DNA from: Kiritimatiellia bacterium
GTDB lineage: Bacteria > Verrucomicrobiota > Kiritimatiellia > RFP12 > UBA1067
Direction: 5' to 3'
Length of the DNA: 8,532 bases
Assembly: GCA_016296065.1 (NCBI GenBank)
Contig: JAEDKA010000080.1
Span: 1 to 8,532 of the forward strand
This document shows positions 1-6,284 of this stretch, in pieces (position 1 is the stretch's first letter; each line of letters begins with the position of its first letter). The position numbers and the translations under genes were made by a program. The notes below the pieces were generated by a model. That model worked only from the letters and a program-made list of their open reading frames with translations, was not told the DNA's origin and searched no databases.

Positions 1-3
1 CCT

Positions 4-76
4 AGCATCGCACCCCAAGGAGACGCACCGTCCCGGTGCGTCACGCCGACGCGGCGAGACGCCGCATCTCCTTGAG
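4..76. repeat. Diverged fourth copy of the cloverleaf repeat with a replaced hairpin
   Basis: It shares the lead (AGCATCGCACCCC), outer stem (CAAGGA 16-21, TCCTTG 69-74) and hairpin 2 (51-65) with the tandem units. In place of hairpin 1 it has an unrelated perfect 9-bp hairpin (GACGCACCG, TCC, CGGTGCGTC; 22-42). It is 208 bp from the first tandem unit, not a multiple of 83. The window edge lies at the lead, so more copies may exist outside. Confidence 0.8.
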
Positions 77-222
77 TCGTCACTTATTGCAATATGTGAC
101 GGGGCGAGCACGGCAAACATCATAATGAAACTCCGACGGTTCACAAAGCACCTTCGCTACCGCTGCGGCATGAGCTTCGCGCTCCTCAACCACCCGCATC
201 CGACACGAAGAGGCGTCCTCTC
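77..222. other. Unassigned spacer between repeats with a near-perfect palindrome
   Basis: No gene is convincing here. Positions 79-100 form a 22-bp palindrome: GTCAC at 79-83, TATTGCAATA at 85-94 and GTGAC at 96-100, with only the T pair at 84 and 95 breaking symmetry. A short plus-strand frame from the ATG at 125 (MKLRRFTKHLRYRCGM) shows C-rich third positions, and the opposite strand has a frame ending at 80. Either may be a decayed gene fragment. No RBS supports them. Confidence 0.4.
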
Positions 223-449
223 CCAAGAAGGTGGAGCTTCCAGCTCCGCCACGCCGACGCGGCGAGACGCCGCATCTCCTTGGTTCATCCACCCAGCATC
301 GCACCCCAAGGAGGTGGAGCTTCCAGCTCCGCCACAATGACGCGGCGAGACGCCGCATCTCCTTGGTTCATCCACACAGCATCGCTCCCCAAGGAGGTGG
401 AGCTTCCAGCTCCGCCACAATGACGCGGCGAGACGCCGCATCTCCTTGT
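223..449. repeat. Three tandem 83-bp units, each able to fold into a two-hairpin cloverleaf
   Basis: Units start at 223, 306 and 389, exactly 83 bp apart; the third is cut at 449. Each contains an outer inverted repeat (CCAAGGAG with CTCCTTGG, for example 306-313 and 359-366). This encloses hairpin 1 (GGTGGAGC, TTCCA, GCTCCGCC; 313-333, one G-T pair) and hairpin 2 (GCGGCG, AGA, CGCCGC; 342-356). The first unit has a mismatch in the outer arm (CCAAGAAG) and lacks the AGCATCGCACC lead found before the others. The units are non-coding: 83 is not a multiple of three and the frames crossing it are unrelated. They resemble REP/BIME-type or MITE-like intergenic elements, and the hairpins could also damp read-through from the operon. 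Confidence 0.85.
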
Positions 450-600
450 GTCGCCAGACCGCTCGACGACCTCCTTGACGAGCATCCAGCCGTCGTAGAA
501 GTACGTGTGCGTCGCCTCTGGCGTGATCTTCTGCACGCGGCGGCCGAGGTGGTCGTAGCGGTTGGAGACGATGAGCACGTCGACATTCTGGGATGACCTC
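448..600 (-). pseudogene. RHS/YD-repeat protein relic
   Basis: The minus-strand frame carries VSNRYDHLGRRVQK followed by ATHTYFYDGWMLVKEV. This is the YD-repeat signature near the end of the conserved shell of RHS-type proteins, just before the core where the variable toxin domain begins. About 50 residues remain. Upstream the frame runs out into the region just past the 245-aa gene. Downstream the RHS sequence stops exactly where repeat copy D begins (after GGCGAC), and the frame then reads through repeats. There is no RBS and no core region, so it is non-functional. Its GC (37 of 60 in both 481-540 and 541-600) is higher than that of the adjoining operon. Confidence 0.75.
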
Positions 601-621
601 ATATGCGCGCCTTCACCGAAA

Positions 622-1359
622 TCAATCTGGCAGGTTTTCCTCGGGGTAGGCGACAAGTTCGCTTATGGCATTTGCTACGTAGTTAGTCTGATATTCGTTA
701 ATGCACCGAGGATAGGCCGCCCGCATCACCGATAAACGCCGAGCACTATAGCGATAGGTGATGTCCGCGCAAATTAATGCTTTGTCGACGACAGAATTGC
801 TCGTGTTCACATTGGCTGCAAAATTTCTAGCAACCGAAAAGGCTGCTTCCTTCTGCTCAATAGGCACATTTACAGCAGATGCTTCGTGAATAAATTCTGC
901 GCAGCAAATGGCACGATAATACGCCTGCTGGCGCGTGAATATGTTTGTCGTTGTGAGATATTCCGCCAAGATCGCGACAGAATTGCTTGTCACTCCCTCG
1001 ACCCGCAAAACGGACTCGACGGCCGTCTTCCCCAACACTGGATTTGTTGCGCAGGAGTAGAGAAACGGCAGCTGCGCGGGCGTCGCGTATTTTTTCAGCT
1101 GCCACATCGCCCATTCAGCTATCTGGTCGTCATTCGTCTGCGCGAATTCGGACAGCACGCATGCAAGCCTGTTCGTGTCTCCGCCAAACCTGACCTCATT
1201 GGTCAAGACACGCCTTGCCTCCACATTCCCGCAGCATCGCGTCGTCAGAAACTCCAGCACATCGCGCCGGAGCTCCTCGTCCGTCCCCTGCACTGCAACG
1301 CACATCTCGCAGAACGCCGCAGACGCAACGATTAATGTTAATGCCCTGTGCATCGTCAT
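622..1359 (-). CDS. Unrecognised exported helical protein (245 aa), possibly HEAT-like
   Basis: The N-terminus (MHRALTLIVASAAFCEMCVA after MT) is a Sec signal peptide. The remainder looks all-helical with repeated short amphipathic helices (for example IAEWAMWQLKKYATPAQL and VAILAEYLTTTN), reminiscent of HEAT-type repeats. That is an impression, not a match. Its ATG overlaps the preceding TGA (ATGA), the usual sign of coupled translation. AGAGGA is 6 nt from a second ATG at 1353, which would drop two residues, while AAGG is 7 nt from the ATG at 1359. It is the last gene of the operon, with lower GC than the flanking RHS relic (27 of 60 bases at 841-900). No rho-independent terminator follows within the next 170 nt. 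Confidence 0.7.
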   Translation of the reverse strand: MTMHRALTLIVASAAFCEMCVAVQGTDEELRRDVLEFLTTRCCGNVEARRVLTNEVRFGGDTNRLACVLSEFAQTNDDQIAEWAMWQLKKYATPAQLPFLYSCATNPVLGKTAVESVLRVEGVTSNSVAILAEYLTTTNIFTRQQAYYRAICCAEFIHEASAVNVPIEQKEAAFSVARNFAANVNTSNSVVDKALICADITYRYSARRLSVMRAAYPRCINEYQTNYVANAISELVAYPEENLPD

Positions 1360-1868
1360 TCCTCTGCCTTCTTTCGCTCATCGGGAGTCGCCTTCGCTCT
1401 GCGGCAGAACTCATCCCATATCGCCACGCGCTCTTCCGCCGTCTTGTTTTCATAGCCTTTCATGATTGCACCACGCATTGCGGCCAGCGCGGCGACGCGA
1501 AATTTCGGCAGACGGTCGTTATATAGTCGCCGGAAGCGGAACTTTTCGCGACATTCTCGTCCGAACCTACCAATCACAGATACAAATGTCAGGTCGCCAT
1601 ACATTCTAGGTGGAGTGTTGCATCCGAAAACTAGTTTACGGTCCAACGCATCTGCTTTTAATATTTCTCGCATCTCCTCGTCCACGTTAGCGTCAATGTA
1701 CGCGCGAGCGATCGCGTCGAGCGGATTCTTGCCGCGGATGAAGAACGGCACAACCTTCTCAACTGTATTGGAGACCTGCATCCTTAGATCGAGGCGCCCT
1801 CCGATGATCTCGTTGGTGAGCGCAGCCTTGATGTCGAAGCTCCCGGAGCCATTCATGGTTGCTACCAT
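1356..1868 (-). CDS. Unrecognised 170-aa protein, probably cytoplasmic
   Basis: No family is recognised. The product has no signal peptide or membrane segment. The N-terminal half looks alpha/beta (SFDIKAALTNEIIGGRLDLRMQV). The C-terminal half is basic and helical (RFGRECREKFRFRRLYNDRLPKFR, shown here in part as motif context, then a lysine- and glutamate-rich tail ending KKAEE). The start codon lies 7 bp inside the end of the preceding gene, with no strong RBS, so translation is probably coupled. A second in-frame ATG at 1856 is possible. The frame is open upstream only to a TGA about 50 nt back, with no alternative start codon, so the gene is unlikely to be longer. Among the three downstream proteins it is the only one with no export signal. 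Confidence 0.65.
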   Translation of the reverse strand: MVATMNGSGSFDIKAALTNEIIGGRLDLRMQVSNTVEKVVPFFIRGKNPLDAIARAYIDANVDEEMREILKADALDRKLVFGCNTPPRMYGDLTFVSVIGRFGRECREKFRFRRLYNDRLPKFRVAALAAMRGAIMKGYENKTAEERVAIWDEFCRRAKATPDERKKAEE

Positions 1869-2767
1869 TGCGGCGTCCCAGTGAAGTTTGGCGTTGTAAA
1901 GTCTTCCTCCGCAAGCTGATCAAGCTGCGACTGAACCTCCAGGAGGTATCTCCGTTCATGGAATGAAGTGTCTGCGCGTTCGAGTTTGTTTGATACATAC
2001 GCCGCGCGCTCGTGGCTATGCTTGTACCCAGGAACCGCGACTGCTGCTAGAGTGTCGACGTGCGGGATCCAATACCGCGCCTGCCATGTGAGAGGGTTGA
2101 ACGTCGCTGCCGCATTCTCGACAACCGAACTGGTTGCGCTGTCGCATCCGTTGGTGTAAGTTATGATATAACCGCAAATCGCACTTGTTCCACAGTAATT
2201 AGCCCAATGCGTGCGGTTGGTATACACAGAGCATAAGTACCTAGTGCATTCATCTGTCGTGCCCAATGCCGCTAAAATCGAATAGTGTGCATCGGTCTTA
2301 TACAGTGAATCAGTATCACCCCCAGACGCTCCGATCGCCTCCATTATAGGAATGTTGTTCGTGGAGGCGAGGGCGTTCTTGCACAGATGAAACATGTTCT
2401 CGACAATTCCCTCATCTCTCTCCCATGTCGTCGTCCCCTTGTTAGTGGAAGCCATCTGCGCGGAGCAGCGCCGCTGGAGGCAGATGGGTAGCGCCTCGCA
2501 CATTTCCTCATCTGTGTAGGCCATGCCCTGCGGAAGATGCATGCGAAACCGCCCCAGGCAACCAGCCCTGGTTGTCAGTGCATACGCCCATTCGGTGTAG
2601 TTCGTTGGAACCTGGGTGGGATCCGCACACACGCCGATTCCCAATATCGGGCCTTCCCTGAAGGTCGCCTCGAATGCCGCGTCCAGCGCCGAAAGATCGC
2701 TCTCTGTCAGGGCGTGCAGCGCAAGTACCTGAGCGAGAACCGCCGCCTCAAATACAACGTACTTCAT
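1862..2767 (-). CDS. Unrecognised cysteine-rich exported protein (301 aa)
   Basis: I do not recognise the family. The N-terminus (MKYVVFEAAVLAQVLALHA) is a plausible Sec signal peptide with cleavage after LHA. The mature part has eleven cysteines, several in close pairs (EMCEALPICLQRRC, ECTRYLC), suggesting disulfides outside the cytoplasm. It is rich in Thr-Asn and aromatic residues, and the C-terminus (from about 260) is helical and charged. A TTG at 2773 would give 303 aa and sits at the ideal 7-nt distance from the RBS. The gene begins 19 nt (13 nt with TTG) after the last base of the metallopeptidase gene, so the two are surely co-transcribed, and it shares the lower GC of the peptidase-domain region. 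It could be a partner, inhibitor or immunity protein for the peptidase, but nothing in the sequence proves this. Confidence 0.75.
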   Translation of the reverse strand: MKYVVFEAAVLAQVLALHALTESDLSALDAAFEATFREGPILGIGVCADPTQVPTNYTEWAYALTTRAGCLGRFRMHLPQGMAYTDEEMCEALPICLQRRCSAQMASTNKGTTTWERDEGIVENMFHLCKNALASTNNIPIMEAIGASGGDTDSLYKTDAHYSILAALGTTDECTRYLCSVYTNRTHWANYCGTSAICGYIITYTNGCDSATSSVVENAAATFNPLTWQARYWIPHVDTLAAVAVPGYKHSHERAAYVSNKLERADTSFHERRYLLEVQSQLDQLAEEDFTTPNFTGTPQW

Positions 2768-2780
2768 AGTCAATGTCGTT

Positions 2781-2788
2781 CCTCCTTT
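2781..2788 (-). promoter_or_regulatory. Strong RBS overlapping the metallopeptidase stop codon
   Basis: AAAGGAGG on the minus strand shares bases with the TAA stop of the preceding gene (2789-2787). It lies 7 nt from an in-frame TTG (2773) and 13 nt from the ATG (2767). The spacing favours TTG and the codon identity favours ATG. The two differ by only two residues. Confidence 0.7.
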
Positions 2789-5762
2789 AGTAGTCCCAAA
2801 ATCCCCTGTTGTTCTTGTCACTGTATGCAGAATCTATGATATGCCTGCCGACCGGTCTGACTTCAACTTCAGTAAAAGCATCCGACTGAACATTGCAAAG
2901 CACGGAATAAAACGACTTAATGCCGCCCGAAGATATGTCGACTCTTTGAACGCCAGAGTAGACCTGCCCCAGCATCAGACATCTTTCGACAACTTCATTC
3001 GCCGTGATGCCGGACCTGTACGACCAAAGCGCATACCCATATCTCCCCCGATCACCGCAGTCCACAATCATCGTGCTGTCTACATCGCAAGAAAGGCGTA
3101 CCGCGACATCGTCATTGACCGCCATAATTTCCGAATACAAATCCAATTGTCCAAGAGAATGTCCTAGTTCGTGCGCAAGGGTTTCTATCGGCGAAATATT
3201 CGAAATAAATGTCCCACTCGGAGTAGTCACACCCATTGACTGATGGTGGGAATTGAATCGACCAATTCTCTCAATTTTACCGCAAAAGTACAGCTCAACA
3301 CCATCGCACCAGATGCGATCAACCACTTTGTTGTGATGTTTCAGAACATCCTGCCACCGTTCTCCTTTTCTATCTTTGTTGAAATTGTGAACATCAACAC
3401 CCTCGAAATCAGCATAAGAAATCTGTTGTCCAAGGGCAAACTGAACACCAACTTGCCTGTAGAGCCTGTTAGCATGTGCAAGCCGCGCAGTGACAAATCC
3501 CTCAGTGCAGGCTGCTCCCCCTGTATGCTCGTTCCTCAGTATGTACGGATACACCTTCACAGTCCGCATCGCGAGAGAATTGACGATGAAGGTCGGCTGC
3601 GCCGACGGACAGTCGCCGAAGCGCGCGACGACGCGTATCTCGTCCGCAGGAGCAGTCGCCGCAACCTCGACCTCCCAGCCCGTGTCCTGCCCGACGATCT
3701 GGGCACCGCTCCCTTCGACCTCCCACTTCACCTTTGACGGGGGGAGCGCCCCCGATGCATCCGACACTCGGAAGAAAGCCCGCTCGCCAATTACGACGCT
3801 TGCAGGGTTCACCACCCACCAGTCGTCCCCGATCGTCTTCTTTTCTGCGCAGATTGGTTCGGCAACGGGGCGGCACACCGTCACGGCGAACTGCACCGAC
3901 GTCACCTCAGCTCCGTTCGGACCGCGCGCAACGGCGCGAAGGACCACGTCGCCCTCGGACGACGACTTCGCGATTCCCTCCATGAATATGGTCCCGCCCC
4001 CGGGTCCGAACGAGACCGGCCTGTTCACTGCGGACGTCTTGCTCGAGTCGCTCCAGAACCGCACCTTGTTGGATCCGCTCACCGTCGTCAGGCTAATTGA
4101 TTCGACGGCATCTTCCCCGATGTACGAGACTGAGACCGGCACAAGCTCGTCGTCCGCGAACCCCCGCTCTGACGCTGTCAGGTCGGGAACGGCGTTTTCG
4201 TTGTCGCTGTCGTCGTTCAGGAACAGGACCGACGGGCAGACCGCGCCGATCCAGCCGGATGACATATAGTCGAACGCCACGATCGCCACATGTCCCGTGG
4301 CCGTATAGTCTACCGACGTCGCCTCCACCTCTATGCGGCTGTTTCGGGATATCCCCATGGCGTAGGTGGACGCGGAATCAGCGGCACCGAACGTCGCCTC
4401 GCCCGACGTGTCGCGCCATGTGTACTCGACGGGGACCGGAAGGTCCACGAACGCGGACAGCGTGACCGGACCGTCGATTCGGTCGCCTACGATTACGATT
4501 CTTTCAGGAGTCACGACAAGTTCAGGCTTGAGCCGGACGATGTACTCGCTCCGCGGCGACACGACGGTCACCGCGAGGTCTTCGTACCCAACCGCGCGGA
4601 ACACCGGTTCAGCGCCCAATGACGGCTGGAACAAAATGTGAATGTCCTTGTTCTTCTCCTCGAGAAAAGAGAGCGCACTTCCAGGCTCGGCCACGATGCG
4701 AAGTCCTCCGACGGCGACGAGAACGGGAGCCGACCTGGCAAGAGGCAGCTCCACGGCAAGTTCAAAGAGTCCGTTCGTCACGTCCGGACTCCCGAGACGC
4801 GCAACCCAGTTGGTGTACCCTTCTGCGATTATCTCCTCCGCGTTGGTAAACGATTCCGCAACCCATTCCTCGCACTGTCCGAGGAAGTTCCCCCCATTGA
4901 GCGTCGGGAAGGGATCAAGAGAATCGACAAGCCCGTCTCCGTCCGTGTCCGAAAGGTTCGGGTCAGTGTTGCGCCCGAGCACGTACTTCACCGTCGTCCT
5001 CGGACGAAGCGCGCCGGGCGGACAGGGAACGACGTAGAGTTCGGAAGCGTCGAGCGCGGACTGCATCGATGGGCACTGCACGCCGAGGTCCATACCGAGC
5101 GCGGCGAAGGCATCGTCAACTTCAAGATAGCTCACGTAGACCGTGTTAGTCTCGTTGAACGGGACTATCACCTCGTACGTGACGGAGCGCTCGCCGTTCA
5201 CCCCAGGGATGCTCGCCGTCTGCGATTCCACCCTGTAGACGGCATAGCTCGTCCCGTTCGTCTCCACGATCCCTGCGCACCGCACGCCCGAGGAGTGCAT
5301 GTCGTAATTCACGGCGGCGACGACAGTCGCCCCTCCGGACCTCGGGTCGAACCTCAGGTCGCCGTTCGCGTCCCAGAATCCGTCCGACGGCTCTACGCCC
5401 GCACTGTCGCGCGCGATAATCACAAATCCGTTCTCGTACACGTCGAACTCGTTGCAGTCAACGCCAAGCATCGACATCGGATACTCGTCCATTAGCCAGA
5501 AGAAGTCGAAGGAAGCGGAAAGCGCGCGGTAATGAGTCACGTTCTGCAGACCGTTCGACACGTCGAGCCACAGGAAATCCTCGCCCGTGAGCACGGTTGC
5601 GCACCCCAGCTCCTCGCCGTCGGAGAGGAGGTCGCCGTCGGTGTCGGCAAGGTCGGGGTCGAGTCCGAGCGCGACCTCGCGCTGCGCGACTACGCCGTCC
5701 GCGTCGGAGTCGTCGTTGGCGAGGAATCCCCTCGCGTCGAAGAACGCGGCACTGTTCGTCAC
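2787..5762 (-). CDS. Large metzincin-type metallopeptidase with calcium-loop and Ig-like regions
   Basis: The product from the GTG at 5762 is 991 aa and is probably an exported zinc endopeptidase. Asp-rich thrombospondin-3-type calcium loops occur at 17-51 (NDDSDADGV, then DTDGDLLSDG) and at 265-285 (NTDPNLSDTDGDG). The middle (about 290-730) looks like Ig-like or invasin-like beta domains, for example around 410-500 and 634-730. The peptidase domain runs from about 732 to 991. It contains HELGHSLGQLD at 864-874, fitting HExxHxxGxxD with Asp874 as third zinc ligand, and STMIVDCGD with Met898 as a candidate Met-turn. The same zinc motif is known in snapalysins and in the Akkermansia O-glycopeptidase OgpA. 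GTG is chosen for the GTGA overlap; GGGGGG 6 nt upstream could act as an RBS. Oddities: no own signal peptide, and GC drops near the start of the peptidase domain. Substrate is unknown. Confidence 0.75.
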   Translation of the reverse strand: MTNSAAFFDARGFLANDDSDADGVVAQREVALGLDPDLADTDGDLLSDGEELGCATVLTGEDFLWLDVSNGLQNVTHYRALSASFDFFWLMDEYPMSMLGVDCNEFDVYENGFVIIARDSAGVEPSDGFWDANGDLRFDPRSGGATVVAAVNYDMHSSGVRCAGIVETNGTSYAVYRVESQTASIPGVNGERSVTYEVIVPFNETNTVYVSYLEVDDAFAALGMDLGVQCPSMQSALDASELYVVPCPPGALRPRTTVKYVLGRNTDPNLSDTDGDGLVDSLDPFPTLNGGNFLGQCEEWVAESFTNAEEIIAEGYTNWVARLGSPDVTNGLFELAVELPLARSAPVLVAVGGLRIVAEPGSALSFLEEKNKDIHILFQPSLGAEPVFRAVGYEDLAVTVVSPRSEYIVRLKPELVVTPERIVIVGDRIDGPVTLSAFVDLPVPVEYTWRDTSGEATFGAADSASTYAMGISRNSRIEVEATSVDYTATGHVAIVAFDYMSSGWIGAVCPSVLFLNDDSDNENAVPDLTASERGFADDELVPVSVSYIGEDAVESISLTTVSGSNKVRFWSDSSKTSAVNRPVSFGPGGGTIFMEGIAKSSSEGDVVLRAVARGPNGAEVTSVQFAVTVCRPVAEPICAEKKTIGDDWWVVNPASVVIGERAFFRVSDASGALPPSKVKWEVEGSGAQIVGQDTGWEVEVAATAPADEIRVVARFGDCPSAQPTFIVNSLAMRTVKVYPYILRNEHTGGAACTEGFVTARLAHANRLYRQVGVQFALGQQISYADFEGVDVHNFNKDRKGERWQDVLKHHNKVVDRIWCDGVELYFCGKIERIGRFNSHHQSMGVTTPSGTFISNISPIETLAHELGHSLGQLDLYSEIMAVNDDVAVRLSCDVDSTMIVDCGDRGRYGYALWSYRSGITANEVVERCLMLGQVYSGVQRVDISSGGIKSFYSVLCNVQSDAFTEVEVRPVGRHIIDSAYSDKNNRGFWDY

Positions 5763-5923
5763 AATGTGCCCCCCGTGACTAGCGGAGCGGCAAGAGCCAT
5801 TCCGCATATCACCAGCACCGTCCAACGTCCGAACGCCATCCAGTCGAAGGCATGCGCGTCCCCCGTCGACGCGAACGCCGTCGCGGCAAAGGCCATGCAC
5901 AGAACTGTCGCGAAATGTTTCAT
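5759..5923 (-). CDS. Small signal-peptide/membrane ORF (54 aa), possibly the displaced N-terminus of the metallopeptidase
   Basis: The frame begins MKHFATVLCMAFAATAFAS, a textbook Sec signal peptide with likely cleavage after AFA or DAHA. A second hydrophobic stretch follows (TVLVICGMALAAPLV, residues 35-49), and it ends in TGGTL and TGA. Its stop overlaps the GTG start of the next gene by 4 bp (GTGA). The large downstream product is clearly an exported type but has no export signal of its own, so this ORF may be its true N-terminus. One extra G in the G6 run at 5774-5769, or a -1 ribosomal slip at G-GGG-GGC two codons before the stop, would join them into a 1045-aa protein. The alternative is a translationally coupled small membrane protein. 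It is on the same strand, directly after a -10-like box. Confidence 0.6.
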   Translation of the reverse strand: MKHFATVLCMAFAATAFASTGDAHAFDWMAFGRWTVLVICGMALAAPLVTGGTL

Positions 5924-5927
5924 CTGC

Positions 5928-5968
5928 TTCACCCATATTATACCATTTCGCGCGGCACATCTGCCGCG
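5928..5968 (-). promoter_or_regulatory. Probable promoter with hairpin for the metallopeptidase operon
   Basis: TATAAT lies at 5942-5937 within TATAATATGGGTGAA (5942-5928). Eight nt upstream of it is a perfect 7-bp hairpin (CGCGGCA, GATG, TGCCGCG; 5968-5951), where the spacer and -35 would be. No TTGACA-like box is visible. Transcription starting about 7 nt after the -10 would leave only a few nucleotides before the ATG at 5923, so the first ORF would be nearly leaderless. Alternatively the true promoter lies further upstream, in the relic region. The hairpin could be an operator. It lacks a U-tract and is unlikely to be a terminator. Confidence 0.45.
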
Positions 5969-6111
5969 TTACTTGTCGTGCTGGGTGCGATTCTAAACCG
6001 TTGAACCGCTTGCGCGCAATTCGGTTGGTATCGAGGCCTGCGCCGACCTGCTCGCCCGAACCGCAGTTCGCGGGCACCCCACCGACATGATTTAGACGCG
6101 CGCGCCTTCAC

Positions 6112-6277
6112 GCCCTCCGTGCCGACCTCAGTGCCGAGGCTGCGCAAGTACGCGCAGATGTTCGTCGCGCCTTCCTGCTGTGTCTCGAAGCTTCCGCCCT
6201 CGGGGTAGCCCGTGGAGAAGTTACCGCCCGTCTCGTTGAAGACGTCGAGATAGACGTTTCATGGCCCGTCCTCCTCT
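6112..6277 (-). pseudogene. Relic of a second GH101-like gene: RBS and start fused to catalytic-site fragment
   Basis: Just 7 nt past the GH101 stop codon is a strong Shine-Dalgarno (AGAGGAGG, 6277-6270), then 7 nt, then ATG AAA CG at 6262. About 5 nt further on the sequence jumps into a GH101 fragment (6257-6112). Translated in its own frame it begins VYLDVFNETGGNF and ends in TEVGTEG, matching residues about 224-270 of the intact neighbour with roughly 42 of 48 residues identical by eye. The fragment is out of frame with the ATG, which stops after 13 codons, and it diverges right after the acid/base Glu. Many differences from the intact copy are synonymous, so the relic probably comes from an older functional tandem paralogue rather than a recent partial copy. 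No function is expected. Confidence 0.8.
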
Positions 6278-6284
6278 GAAAAAC

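Noticed and set aside
306..366. tRNA-like cloverleaf.
   Set aside because: There is an outer stem with only two hairpins, no anticodon or T-loop sequences, and one hairpin loop is only 3 nt.
223..449. CRISPR-like array.
   Set aside because: The 83-bp repeats are directly tandem with no unique spacers, and contain internal inverted repeats unlike CRISPR repeats.
80..656. Several overlapping small frames on both strands through the repeats.
   Set aside because: They translate the repeat sequence itself in different frames, are mutually overlapping and have no ribosome binding sites.
3490..5495. Long plus-strand frames (for example 3490-4269 and 4638-5495) opposite the metallopeptidase.
   Set aside because: They are shadows of the GC-rich coding strand, with Arg/Pro/Ser-rich products, no RBS and no recognisable motif. 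They are found only where GC is high.
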